Source of the DNA: Pleurostoma richardsiae
Lineage: Eukaryota > Ascomycota > Sordariomycetes > Calosphaeriales > Pleurostomataceae
Assembly: GCA_030052745.1 (NCBI GenBank)
Contig: JANBVO010000018.1
Location: 620,001 to 684,000, forward strand
DNA: 64,000 bases
Direction of reading: 5' to 3'
Shown here piece after piece: positions 10,418-21,708 of the stretch; the first letter of the stretch is position 1, and each line of letters begins with the position of its first letter. The translations under genes and the position numbers were made by a program. The notes under the pieces were generated by a model, which saw only the letters and a list, made by a program, of their open reading frames with translations, did no database searches and had not been told where the DNA came from.

Positions 10418-12569
10418 TCATACGGGCACGTCCTGGACTAATTCGTACAGTTGCTTCAGCCGCGCCAATAAGCCTGCGAGTTCAGGACTTTCCTCCTTCC
10501 AATACTCGATCAACTCGATCACGCTCGCCACTGCTGGCCTCCAACCACCCGGAAGCAGCTCGGCAATCTGAAGGCCGTCTCCCCCTTCTGCGGCCTCCTG
10601 TCGCGCCCGCATTGCTACGCCCAGGAGCTGTAGCGCACTGCGGGAGCATGTCCGGATCATCAACCACGTGCCCTGGTGGCGGTGGTAGAAGCCTTCCCTG
10701 CAGATGCCCACGCGGTATACCGCCGTGGCGAGCGCCTCCCGCGTGACCTCGAGGACACAGGAGCTAAGCGCACCCAGAGGTCTACTGCGCAAGACGACGG
10801 CCTGGACCGCGGGGAAGTAGACGACGTCGAGGATGTCGATGAAGTGGCCTCGGAGGATTCCGCGCAGTGGGTCACCCACCGGTTCGTCCACGTCGCGCGG
10901 GAACTTCATGGGCGGCGGTAGCAGGTCGTACCATGTGTCTAGCTTCTGCTTGTATTCGTCGACGTGCCTGCGAAAGTGCTGGCCTCCCTGCTCCTCGGTG
11001 GACCACCAGTCAGTGGTGTAGTACCATGACCCCCGCCAGTACCGCGAGGAGAGCGCATCGTTCATGATGCGGCGCAGTGCGATCTCGGACAGGTAGAAGA
11101 ACCAGCCCAGCTCGAGCCGGTCGCGCCCCCGCTCAGAACCTTCCCCAGGGACGGTCATGTGCGCATGGCTGGGTCCCGGCGGTGATGGGTACAGGTGAGG
11201 ATACCGCATCTCGTTGAGGCTCGAACCGGGCAGACCGAGCTCGGTGCGCAGCTCCCTAACCACGCTGTCAGCAGACTTACAATGTGTCTAACAAGGCGTC
11301 AGGAGAACTTGCAGTTCACTCTTCAGACAGCTCCAGTACAGGCTCTCTTCGACGTATTTTTCGTCATCCACGCCCTCGTGCGTGTGTAGACCAGGAGCCG
11401 AGAAGCGGTTGCGTCTCTCCACAACCCGCCCACGCGTTGCTAACCAGCCGACACACTGCGTGCCCGCCTGAGAGAATGCCTTCCACGCCGCCAGGATACG
11501 GAATGTGGTCATCAGGTATACAGCAGTCAGGAAGCTACACTGCATGGCAAGGAGCGAGTTCTCGTGATACACCATCCCAATGCGGCGCTGCGAGGCCTGG
11601 AAGTACATCTCGGCCCGCGCCAGGCGATCTGGTTGCCGGGAGAAGCCAGGTTGTGCTTCAGCTCGTATTGGAGGAGAGAGGACGCTTACAGCGCATATAA
11701 GAAGCTAGGATGATCAGCGGCTGTGATTCATTGCGCCCGTATGCTGTTTTACTCTAGGGATGCATCAACGCTGTTGAAGGGTTGAAAAGAGTTTAACTAA
11801 CCACAAGACACGTCGTGCCGTTCCATCGTAGCCCGCTGTCTACGAAGTCCTTGACCTGCTCCCACAGCCAGTCAACGTCGAAGATCGGATTCTTGATGTG
11901 ATTTGTTGCTAGGAAGTTGTCTACCAGCTGGGCCACCATCTCAGGGTCCACGTCAAAGATGTTGTCTCCCGTTGCTGGTCTGGCGACATCAACTTGTCCT
12001 AAGGTGGAAACTAGCGATGGAGGTTCCTCTAGCTCGAATACCGGCCATCGCAGGATATTTTCGAGCGTCATCTCTGCGCTCTCGAAGATGATGTCTGCTG
12101 TTGGCGGCTGATCATCTTCCGGAGGATACTGTGCTCTGTGGATGGGGTTTGTGCCATTGTCACTCCGCGGCGTCTGACCATGAGCAGACTCGGTCGGTCC
12201 CTCAGCGGCCGCAAAGGGACGGCGGGACACATCCTGGCTTAATAAGGTGGTGATATTATGCTCCACCTCGGCCAGTCTCTGGAGGATAGCCAGGCTGCCC
12301 CTATCAAGCTTCGAATGATCAGAAGCCGCATCGTCAGGATACTTGCATGCACCTCCCGTCGCCACGCAGAATCCACACACGGGCCTCTGATTATCGCACT
12401 TGGTCTTCCGCGCTCGGCAGACTATACAGGCCGTACCGGCCCGCCTCCGGGCGTAGGACGCCGACTCACGGGGCCCGGCCGTGCTAGTCGGCCTTGTGGG
12501 ACTAGCCTCCGGAGCACCGGGGCTTGTCGGGGTTATCCCGGGGGGAGGATGTCGCTGCATGGTGAACAT
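10418..12569 (-). CDS. Zn2Cys6 transcription factor of the GH51/transporter cluster
   Basis: Probable cluster regulator. Modelled exons: 12569-11802, 11720-11690 (31 bp), 11628-11309 and 11251-10418; lengths sum to 1953 bp, 650 aa. The zinc cluster near residue 45 reads CIVCRARKTKC then CGFC and GGACKY, a CX2CX6CX6CX2CX6C pattern. An acidic linker follows, then a fungal-specific TF domain (VDWLWEQV, AEMYFQASQRR, WYYTTDWWSTEEQ). The third intron (11252-11308) has a weak donor and is the least certain. Upstream in-frame ATGs at 12614 and 12674 exist, but 12569 is preferred because a motif copy lies at 12697-12710. It sits between the GH51 gene and the divergent sugar transporter, and shared boxes in both promoters suggest it may bind them and regulate itself. 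Confidence 0.82.
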
Positions 12570-12696
12570 GGCAGGGAGGGGGTCAGAGAGCAGGTTGGTG
12601 AGCAAGGGCTCCATTTCAAGGCCTCTGGTCCAGCCAACGCTCCAGCACTGGAGTGAGACGGAGGGTATCTGCAAAACTCACAACTCGATATCCTTA

Positions 12697-12710
12697 CCGA
12701 TACTCCCCTG
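12697..12710 (-). promoter_or_regulatory. Cluster box, regulator-proximal copy
   Basis: Reverse-strand reading is CAGGGGAGTATCGG, one mismatch from the third box of the 25-bp array. It lies about 130 bp upstream of the chosen start codon of the Zn2Cys6 regulator. Function as a binding site is inferred. Confidence 0.6.
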
Positions 12711-12931
12711 AGCTGGAATGCGCTGTCCCGATGCATGCACAAAATCTGGGGCATTCGGGGACCCCACGGAGTTTATGCCGCGCAAGCATGGGGGAGTCAT
12801 GACTCGATTGGAGGGGCTGCCCAGCCGCCCGGTCAAAGAAATCCCGGCTATTGTCCCAGATCGGAAGACCAGAGCGGAGTTTGGCGCCCACTAGCATCAG
12901 ACTACCGGGCAGCCACTCTGCAGTCCCCACA

Positions 12932-12945
12932 CCGATACTCCCCGG
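12932..12945 (-). promoter_or_regulatory. Cluster box, transporter-proximal copy
   Basis: Reverse-strand reading is CCGGGGAGTATCGG, identical over 14 bp to the box at 10149-10162. It lies about 280-295 bp upstream of the sugar transporter start codon, in the divergent promoter shared with the Zn2Cys6 regulator. Function is inferred. Confidence 0.65.
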
Positions 12946-13225
12946 TGAACGTCGGTGACTCGAGGACGTCGGGTGCGTGACGCCCCCAGCTTTTTTTGCG
13001 GAGTCCCCCCCCGGCTGGAGGAGGTCGGGTCCGGGGTCGAGACAGGTCGACTGGGGATTCTAGGATCAGGACATGATCACCCCGCGATCGGATACAGGAG
13101 TGTGGACGGCAGGTATATATCTTGACGAGGCTTCCTGCTATGTCGCCTGAGCCGTTTGGCTTGAGCTCTCAGGGCATCGCAGACTCTAAGCCTACTTCTC
13201 AGCAACTCCCCCTTCACTTTTCATT

Positions 13226-14936
13226 ATGACAACCACCATATCTCCAAAGGAAGAGACCGAGCAGGGGTTCGAGCACGTCCAAGATGCCGCGGACGAGCTC
13301 GGCCACCTGGCCAACCTCCATGAGCACAAGGTCTCGCCTATTCAGGCTCTACGAAAGCGCCCCCTCGCGGCAGCATGGGCCCTCTACGCCATCTTCACCT
13401 GCCTCCTTGTCTCCTTCGAGAACCAGGCCTCTGGCATGGTGCTCAGTATCCCCGAATTCCGAAAGGACTTCGGCAGGGAGTACGCCGGCAACTACGTGCT
13501 CGACGCCGACTGGCAGTCAGCCTTCTCCGGTGGCCCAATTGCCAGTTCAGTCATCGGCACGTTCGGCGCGGGATACTTCGCCGATAAGATCGGCCGGAAA
13601 CCCCTACTCATTGGGGCCATCATCGTGTCGTTTGCAGCCGTTGCAATGGAGTTTGTGGCGACGACGAACGCTCTGTTCTTCGGGGGCAAGTTTGTCAATG
13701 GGTTTGTGACTGGTATCATCCTTTCCGTCTCGGTCACGTACGTCGGCGAGGTGAGTGAACCTTGAACCCCGTGACGGACATACTCGATTTGGCACACCTT
13801 GCCATCAACCTTCCCCTACCGTCCCGACGACGCACTGACACTGCTATTCTCCTCAGGTAACTCCTCTGGCACTCCGCGGCATCTTCACCTGCCTCAACGC
13901 CCTCATGATGACGATTGGCCCTCTCACGAGTGCTATCATCATCAACTACACCGGCGACTATTCCTCCCGATGGGCCTATCGCGCCGTCTTTTGCTCCCAG
14001 TTCGGGTTCGCTGCCATCGCCGCTATATTTGTCCCCTTCATGCCAGAGTCCCCCATCTGGCTCATCAGCGTCGACAAGGACGACAAAGCGGTCAATGCTT
14101 TGCGTCGCCTCGGCTACAGGGACCATGCCGACCTGACTTTACGCATGTCTCAGATACGCACTACCCTCAACGAGGCTAAGGCAGAGGTTGCTGGAGCTAC
14201 CTACGTGGACTGCTTCCGCCGTTCGAACCTGCGCCGCACGATTATATCCGTGATGCCCCTGGCAATCCAGGCCTTGAGCGGCGTCTACTTCATAGCTTCT
14301 TACGGCACTTATTACATGCAGCTCGCTGGCTACGGCACCTCAGAGAGCTTTAAGCTGCAGATCGCGCAGCACGGATGCGCTATGGCCGGCAACATCTGCT
14401 CCTGGTACCTCATTGATAGGGTCGGACGTCGGCCGCTGATGTTCTGGGGCACAATGTCTATCACGATCATCCTACTTATCACCGCCAGCCTAGCAGCCGA
14501 GGGCAGTCACGGGGCCATCAAGGGGTCTGTCGCATTCATCGTGATGTACAACTTCTTCTACAACATCTCCATCGGTGCGACCGCCTACACTCTACTCTGC
14601 GAGGTCGCGACGTCGCGACTCCGTGTCAAGACCATCTCCATCGGTGTTGCTCTGCAGTACCTCATCTATCTCGTCTGGGCCTTCGTCATTCCCTACATCT
14701 TCAACCCGGACAAGGCCAACCTCGGCGCCAAGACAGCTTACATCTTCGGCGCCTTTGGCCTGTTGTCCCTCGTGTACCTGTGGTTCTACCAGCCGGAAAC
14801 GGCGGGCAGGAGCTTCGAGGAACTGGATGAGCTCTTCATGAAGGGCATCAGCGTCAGGGACTTTGGCAAATTCAAGACAGATGCGGAGCTCAAGGGAGAG
14901 CAAGCTGAAGAGATCACGCAGAAGACCGTAGACTAG
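13226..14936 (+). CDS. MFS sugar transporter, alpha-glucoside/maltose-permease type
   Basis: Twelve-helix sugar:proton symporter of the plasma membrane. Two exons, 13226-13750 and 13857-14936, joined as YVGE/VTPLALRG; 534 aa. Sugar-porter motifs are present: DKIGRKP in loop 2-3, PESPIWL after helix 6, DRVGRRP in loop 8-9 and PETAGRSFEELDELF at the end. The N-terminal block with ENQASGM and SIPEFRKDFG resembles MAL-type fungal permeases more than hexose carriers. It is transcribed away from the Zn2Cys6 regulator from a shared promoter that holds two copies of the cluster box. With a cytosolic GH51 next door, an arabinose-containing oligosaccharide is a reasonable substrate guess, but sequence alone does not show it. 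Confidence 0.92.
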
Positions 14937-15920
14937 TGGACCGTGGCCCGTAATAGGGGAATGCCGATATTATAGACCGGTAGAACTAAAGACAGGCAGT
15001 TGTACGCGGTGTAGTTTCTGATTTATAGTAATCCTCTTTCTTATATGTCATTTGATACTCTTGTCCTGTGACTCGGCGGCGGTCATGTTTTCACAAACTG
15101 GGGTATGAGAAGAAAGGAGCAGGCACCACCAGAGCGTACAGTCGCAGAACTCTGTCCCACCATCTACCAAAACTACGCAATATCTTTGAATCACTTAAGC
15201 ATTATCTATGAAGGATTGGGGAAATGGTCTGCCGCCATTCCCATTTAGCTTAAGAATCAAGCTAGTAAGGTCTAACGACATCCCCTGCGTGTAAGCAATG
15301 ATATTTCATGGCTAGGTAGTTCAATCGACGGCCTACAGCTCGAGGTTAACATGTATACAGTCAACGGTCAATGAAGAGCCGAATCTATATAAAAGATAAG
15401 CTAGCACGCCGAGTTATATCTGACATACCCCTATGCTCCCGTAACCAACCGAGTCGGTCCACAACAGACATTTTCGAAGTTTGGAATTTGTGATTGAGGT
15501 ATAAGTGATTCAAAGTCCTGTCAAAGGATATTTCCAACGTCGTTCTTTAGCAGAGAACCTACCAACATCAAGTTTGGAGACTTCAGAATAGGAAGTGTCG
15601 CAGATCATCGAGACTTCTTCAATGCCGAATCAAAGGGAGTATTTGCTGTGCTGGCGTGCTACTGATAACGTGAATATATCTCTGCGATAAACAGCGCAGT
15701 TCCGGTCGTTCATGCTCATCTTCCTGGCTCATGTCCCATTCCCACGCCCCCTTATTAATTGCTCACGCAAGCGTCTTGAGATATACCGAGTTCCTGTAGG
15801 TCCCATTTGCTGCCCCCTTGTTCTAGCTGAGTCTTGTCCGGGGCCTCTATTTCCGACAGCTTATGATTGTATAAAGTAGTCACAAAGTAGACGCAGTTTC
15901 GCCATGTCTCCGGCAGAAAC
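14937..15920. other. Intergenic, no gene recognised
   Basis: Follows the sugar transporter. A minus-strand open stretch around 15730-15920 continues the direction of the adjacent 96-bp repeat but matches no family I know. Confidence 0.4.
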
Positions 15921-15924
15921 CATT

Positions 15925-16390
15925 TCATAATGTCAGGGACGATGGCATATCACGACAAGCGTTCCTGTCCTTTGAATAGGGGAAGATGCGTGTACCCACA
16001 CCCATTCTCGCCGCCTGTCTGGAAGTGTCGGGAAGCCTTGTCACATTGCGACAAGGACTCCACCCCCTTAAATAGGAGAAAAGGCACGCGCTCACACCCA
16101 CGCTCGCCGCCTCTGTGGAAGTTTCCGGAAGCGATGTTATGTTGCGACAACGTCTCCAGCAGCTTGAAGTGAAAAATAGGCGTCCAGTCACAATTTGTCT
16201 TGTAGTGTCTCCGGAGGCATCCGGAGACTATGCCACACAGCGACAGGTACTCCAGCGCATTAATAAGAGAATAGGGAACCGTCCACACTCAGCCTAGCAG
16301 TTGTTTCCGGAAGCATCCAGAGACGATGTCATACCTCGATAAGGACTCCAGCACCCTAGATAGAGAAAGAGGTGTATATTTTTCGAATCC
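15925..16390 (-). repeat. Tandem repeat with exact 96-bp period, coding-like on minus strand
   Basis: The anchor CGACAAG or a close variant recurs at 15953, 16049, 16145, 16241 and 16337, each exactly 96 bp apart, although the units have diverged widely. Read on the minus strand in one frame, the units give a 32-residue repeat with a core such as LLETLSQHNIASGNF, GVESLSQCDKASRHF and ALEYLSLCGIVSGCL, separated by a GGE-GC-PF-LLFKG spacer in the better-kept copies. Two in-frame TGA codons interrupt the five units, one after KQLLG and one after QERLS. The unchanged length, a multiple of three, argues for past coding constraint. I do not recognise the protein family. It could instead be a non-coding minisatellite. 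Confidence 0.6.
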
Positions 16391-16725
16391 CAAACCTTTC
16401 TCTTTCGGAGTACCTTCTATTGTTCCTTCGACCATCCACCATTTCCTCTACCTGGGCACAGCCAAGCGTAACGCCCAATCTCAGGAGAAGTTCACCTTGC
16501 GAAGACCCATATCATCACTATAGCAGTGTGATACCAAAAACAGGGCCTTCTCTCACATCTCAGGCCCAACCTGCCAAATCAATGCTACATCTCCCATCGT
16601 TGTGGTGGCGATCGAACTACAGTCAGGTCAGAACCTCCATGTTCTTCGTTCGTATTTGAATTCCCCCCTGACTTGTGGCCCTTCAAGAAGCCGTTTCAAC
16701 ACAGGAAGACAGGACTTTAGACGAC

Positions 16726-17637
16726 ATGGACCAGAGAAATATGGATCATGGCAACAGGAAGGCCAACGTAGGCCAGACCAACCAGGCTCCGGCCGACCCA
16801 GCCGAAATGCAAGACCTAGAGCCCAACGTCTGGATCATCCTGTCTAATATACCCTTCTGTCCCTTGTACAAGGTTGCACCCCCTGCTAGTGGACACGCAC
16901 TTTTCAAAGCCCTCATCAAGCAAGTTCTGGTGCGCGTTCCCAAGAAAAAGAGCTCGGCACCCTTCAAGGAAGACAACGGACGCATCGAGAACTGGCTCGG
17001 CGCGCTGGTCCAGGCGACCGGCAAGGTCATTGTCCCGCATTCCGGCGATGATGGAGTTGAACAGAACCAGTGTCACAGATGCCAGGGAAACAAAAGCGGG
17101 CAGTGGTTCGGTTGTGTTGCCCCCCAAGACAACATCACTGCGGCTTTCGGAGGTGCGTGCGGCTGCTGCATCTACTCGGGAAATAAGACAAGATGTAGCT
17201 TGTTCAAGGGTAAGTCCATCCTCTGGGAAGAGACGAACAGTCAGAATTCAAGCTGAATAATCATGCCACATCAGGTGAGGTTGCTGGCCCTAAGGGCACA
17301 TGGACAACCGAGGACGAAAATGGGATTGATCCGACTGTGGACCCTCAACCTGGTTGGCCTTCCCTATCTTCACTTCTGCCTGTTGCTTCTCCGACTAATA
17401 TGAATGACAGTTCTTCCCCAGAAAGAACACCTCGAAGCATTCGACAATGTCGTAATGTTCAAAAGTTATCTTATAGCGTTTACAGACCCCCGCTGGTCTG
17501 TGGAGGACCTTGCTGCGTTCACCCGATCGCCCGAGTGGCGGACCATGGCCCGCAACAGCAAGGAGATCGAAGCACGGGACCTGGCTTACCGCTATGGTTG
17601 GCAGTGGCTCTTCTCAGAGGACCCTCGTCGCCGTTAG
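16726..17637 (+). CDS. DUF3716-like cysteine-motif protein, function unknown
   Basis: Fungal protein of unknown function. Three exons by my reading: to 17209, 17275-17352 and 17411-17637; with the ATG at 16726 it is about 262 aa. The frame is open upstream to 16675 but without an ATG, so an upstream exon is possible. Near the middle is a CHRCQG ... FGCV ... GACGCCIY ... RCSLFKG pattern, the spaced cysteines of the fungal DUF3716 domain, which may bind zinc (inference). The second join yields DPQPVLPQKEHLEAFD and a C-terminal tail rich in aromatic and charged residues. It is convergent with erg6, 180 bp apart. No function should be assigned. Confidence 0.6.
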
Positions 17638-17817
17638 GTAGTCTACACAGACAGCTTGGCAGCCAAACGCAGTCCTCTATAAGCTCTTACCAGTGGTGCC
17701 AGAATTTAGCGTATGTATGTTCTGTTCTACCTAACATCATCTCGGTGAAACGCTACAATTGTACATCATCTTACCCCCCCTCCCTCCCCTTAGACAATGC
17801 TGCCTCATCTTCTCGAC

Positions 17818-19220
17818 TTAGTTCTTCGGTTTCTTCCCGACCATCAGGAACATCGGTGTAAAGAGTTTCTCCTTCCCCCCCAGTACCAGTGCGTTGGCCG
17901 CCTTGCTCAAGCTGTCCCCTGTCTTCTTCGTGCCAGGCGGTGCCAGGCGCAGCGTCTCGAGCACGCCCATGAAGTTGTGGAAGACGAAGCGGCCCAGCTG
18001 CGTCATGGGAAACATAGACACCAGGTCGCCAAGGGTCTGTGCTCTTCGCCAGTTTGCCCCGTCTAGAGGGAAGTACCAGGGGTTACGGTCGTTCCGGTCC
18101 GCCAGGTCCTCCTGCTCGAGCAGCTCGAAGCCGGCGTCGCGGATCGCGTCGAGGGCCACGGATGCCTTGACCATGTTTGCGATGCCGTCTCCCTGCTCGA
18201 TGTCGAGGCGGATCTTCCGGTGATCGAGGTTATCGTTGTCGTAAGCCTCGGTCATGACCCACTCGTAGACGCCGAAGGTGCCGCCGGGCTTCATGACGCG
18301 GAAGATCTCGCTGTAGACGTCCTTAAGGGATGGAGCGTGAACAGTGGCCTCAATGGCGTAGATGGCGTCGAAAGTGTCGTCTTCGAATGGCATTTGCTGG
18401 AAAGGGGTAGATGGCGACGTCAGCCTGGTTGTCCTTTGTCTGGCCGGGAATGGGAAGGGGAATTTTAGATAGTGAGACATACCATGAAATCACCCTGGAC
18501 AAACTGTAACTGGTCTGCCAGGCCGTCTCGTTGGGCATATCGAGTGGCTCGCTGCACCTGGTATTCGTTGATGGTGATGCCAGTAATGTTGCAGCCGGTA
18601 AACTTCGCGATCTCCCGGGCCGGCCCACCCACACCACAGCCGACGTCGAGGACTCTCATGCCCTTTTTGATACCAGTGACGAGTGCGAGGTAGTGTTCAT
18701 GGCGGGCGATGGCTTGCCGGAAGGACTCGTTGGGGCCGAAGCGGCAGAAGTGGAAGCTCTGGCTCCATCCATACTCATAGAAGTCGGTAGCGAGGTTGTA
18801 ATATCTGCGGACGTGTCAGGGTAAGAAAAGAAGAGGTATGCATGAATTATGCTTGATGCCGCCGAAGGGCAGTCTTCTACTCTTGGGCGGAAGATCGGGG
18901 ACATACTGCCGAGTTATAGACTCGTACTCGGCTGTTCTGGCCTGCCGCAGAATATCAGTGCCTACGTCTCGGGAGGTTGCTGCACAGAAAGTATTTGTTT
19001 GTTTACTCACAGCTCTGGTTGCTTCTGTCTCGCTCTTTGCGTCCTTGTTGTCCCAGTGTTGGAAATAGTCGTCCACAGCTGCTTTTTGTGCCTCTCGGTC
19101 CTTCTTCAGCATTGCGCGGAAACCCGTGTCACTGTCAGCGGTCCCCCGATGCAAGATGTTTTCAAACGACATGTCTCCCGCTAGCAGCACCTGCTGCTCC
19201 TGCACACGTGCGGGTGACAT
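17818..19220 (-). CDS. erg6: Sterol 24-C-methyltransferase (Erg6)
   Basis: S-adenosylmethionine-dependent enzyme of late ergosterol synthesis that methylates the sterol side chain at C-24. Four exons: 19220-19011, 18941-18907 (35 bp), 18804-18483 and 18396-17818, totalling 381 aa, the usual Erg6 length. Splicing restores [17 protein letters not shown], the sterol-binding region. SAM motif I is [15 protein letters not shown], followed by [10 protein letters not shown] and [11 protein letters not shown], and the C-terminal [10 protein letters not shown]. The start at MSPARVQEQ is chosen by length; an in-frame ATG at 19319 would add 33 residues. Many moulds carry more than one erg6 copy, so this may be one of a set. 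Identity is very secure. Confidence 0.95.
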
Positions 19221-19319
19221 CTTTTTCGCTTGCGGCTGTGGTCGAGCTGTCGTGTCGGAGAGGAGGCTGATGGCTGAACGAAGCAAGGGGAGTAGACTAA
19301 GATCGATAACTCTAGACAC

Positions 19320-20289
19320 GAGAAAGCACGGGCGAATGATTCACATACGGGTGTTGAAGAAAGACAGTACATATTCAGGGCAATACTTCAATTTATTTAC
19401 TTGCTTATCTCTAACAGAGGTTCCTGATCTCGAGAAGGGAGGCTGAAAGTGGGACCCGAATACGTGCGCGTGTTAGCCGCGAACCGAATACGAGTGGTAA
19501 GCGGATGCGAAATCGATTCCAAGCGCCAGCAGTCGTCGTCATGGTCCACATAACGGTATCAAATTGCTGCTTCTCTAACATCCATTGCGCTCATGTCAAG
19601 GCGGCTGTGGCTCCTTTTATATCCGAGGTTGTGCGGTCGCGAATACGGCAGTCTCCGACATGGCTGAATGCCAGCATTAAGCACATCACCTGAGCAGAAG
19701 GCATGAGTGGACTGGTTTTGGACGAAACAACCGTATGAAATACATCATGCTCCTATTGATTCTATCCTACTTCTTCTCTATCATGGTAGTAGCACTTCGG
19801 TAATTTAGAATACCGATAACGAGCTTCATCTCACATAAATCCAACTCCGTTCCTGCTCGACTGATCGTTAACCTGCTTCCCGGGCGGTGATATTTCCGTC
19901 TGAAGCGAGAAGACGTCCCTCTCCTCCATTGACATTGAGCAACATGACTTGGATGTAATCTATTATTTACGGAACGAATGCAAGGTGAACTGCTCCGCGT
20001 TATCGCCACTACCTGCCACTTCACCACATCATTGAAACCTGCATTAAGGTGAACCTCGACCTGCTTTTCCTTACCAGTCTCTGACAAAGGCTTTAACTAT
20101 TCTGAAGGATCAAAGACGGTTGTTTCTAGCGTCGAAGCTCCGGAAAGTGTTGTCCAACGACTTATCGTAACATGACCCATGCTGCTTCTTCAAGGTAGCC
20201 GAGTGAATCATACTAAGATATGGACAAGGAGAAACGGTACCAGGGATATAAACTATCTTTAGCTACCTTGAGTTACACGACGATGCCCA
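19320..20289. other. Intergenic: erg6 promoter side
   Basis: Upstream of erg6. I see no convincing gene, RNA or repeat. Open frames here are short and lack family features. Confidence 0.5.
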
Positions 20290-21708
20290 GAAAATGCACG
20301 ATCGTTCATGCAAATGTCATTCTCTCATTTCTCTACTTAGCAGCAGTTACCGCCCGTATTCTCGCATACGACTCTTTGAACTGCTCGTGAAGAAATCTGC
20401 GCAGTACGATGGGTTTGTATACTCCCGCCTTTAGTCGTGGATCATATTCTTTACTGCTTGTGTCCTTGCGATCCTCACAACCTCGTATTATGTCGATCAT
20501 GTGGTTCGTTTCCTAGGCTTCTTGGTCTATTGGGTTATCACGTTCCCTATCTTGAACATTCCTCTCCCCAAGTTCCGGAGGTGGGTCGAGGTCGAGGCGG
20601 CTATCATGCCATTGGTCCTCTTTGGTAAGTACTGGAGGAATGGATGGATTGAAGAGTCCCTTGCTGAACAACGAAGGCATCTTTATCTACTGTATAGTGA
20701 CTGGAAAGGGTGCAGAGGAACGGCCCCTCACTCAAGCAAGAATGCATGGTTCGTCGCTGGCATGGGCTATGGATAATACAGGCTTGAGGACTCGCCCTGG
20801 ACAAGGACTGGGAGCTAACGTCCGAGCTTCAGGTTGCTGGAATCAACTCTACGATGCGGGAAACATCAACCATGGTAATGAATGAACCAGACATCGCCCG
20901 ATGCGGCCGTGACCCACGATCACCCTCACTTTCACAGTTAATCGCTCTCTCTCTCTCTCCCTCTCTCTCGCGAACATTGTGGGTGCTGTTTTGAGCATTT
21001 TTGGCACTGCTGCAATATATAACAAGTGGGGAAACTTGGACTGGAATCCGTGAGTATCGCAGTGGATGGGTGCGTTAGCACGACTGCTGACGATATTCTA
21101 GCCGGATTCTCGAGCGCGACATTCTTACTCAAACATCCCGGGCCGCTGTGTTCTTCGTTAGCGGGTTTTCATCTACGCCAACGCGATAAATGACATGGGA
21201 GCAAACATCATACCCTTTGGCGCGGACTTATGACTCTGTTGCCGCGGTGGCTGAACATCCAGCGTGGTATGTGGCTCGCACACATCCTAGCTCCATGCAA
21301 CTGTCCATGGCACATTCTTTCCTATGCAGCCTCGCCTTCCTCGGCGGTTACAGTATCTTCCTCGGACCGTTCCTCGGCGTCTCCCTCACGGATTACTTCA
21401 CCGTCCGTAAGGGCAACATATCTGTGCAGGACTTGTACCAGGAAGGCGGCAACTACTGGTATCGAGTGGGAGTCAACTGGTGTGACGTGGTTGCCTGGAA
21501 TGTTCCCGTTGCCTTCGTCGTAAGTCTTCCATGCCGTCTACCTGCATCACTGGCCCTTAACGAACTGGTCTATCTTCCCGGCTTCCCGGCCATTTTCGGA
21601 GACAAAGTGGTGGGAATGATCGGCTGGACCCATTTGTATAAATTTGGCTGCTTCATCGTCTGCACCATCTCCAGCATCATCTACTTTGGCGTTTCCCACT
21701 GTCTGTGA
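20290..21708 (+). pseudogene. Broken NCS1 nucleobase/allantoin permease gene
   Basis: Pieces of an NCS1 transporter (uracil/allantoin permease family) lie in the right order but in different frames. Recognisable blocks: FLVYWVITFPILNIPLPKF near 20520-20580, VTGKG then MHGSSLAWAM near 20698-20770, NEPDIAR near 20880, IFGTAAIYNKWGNLDWNP near 21000-21050, ILTQTSRAAVFF near 21120-21160, GANIIPFGADL then MTLLPRWLNIQRGM near 21197-21270, and GGYSIFLGPFLGVSLTDYF with VRKGNISVQDLY near 21340-21440. Frame changes fall inside conserved blocks, for example between GADL and MTLLPRW, where no GT-AG intron fits. At least three breaks are visible. A CT-rich microsatellite lies inside. The left boundary is uncertain. 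It would once have imported purines, pyrimidines or allantoin. Confidence 0.82.
20944..20969. repeat. CT microsatellite
   Basis: Short run of CT dinucleotides with one CC interruption inside the broken NCS1 permease gene. It may have helped generate length changes there. Confidence 0.75.
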
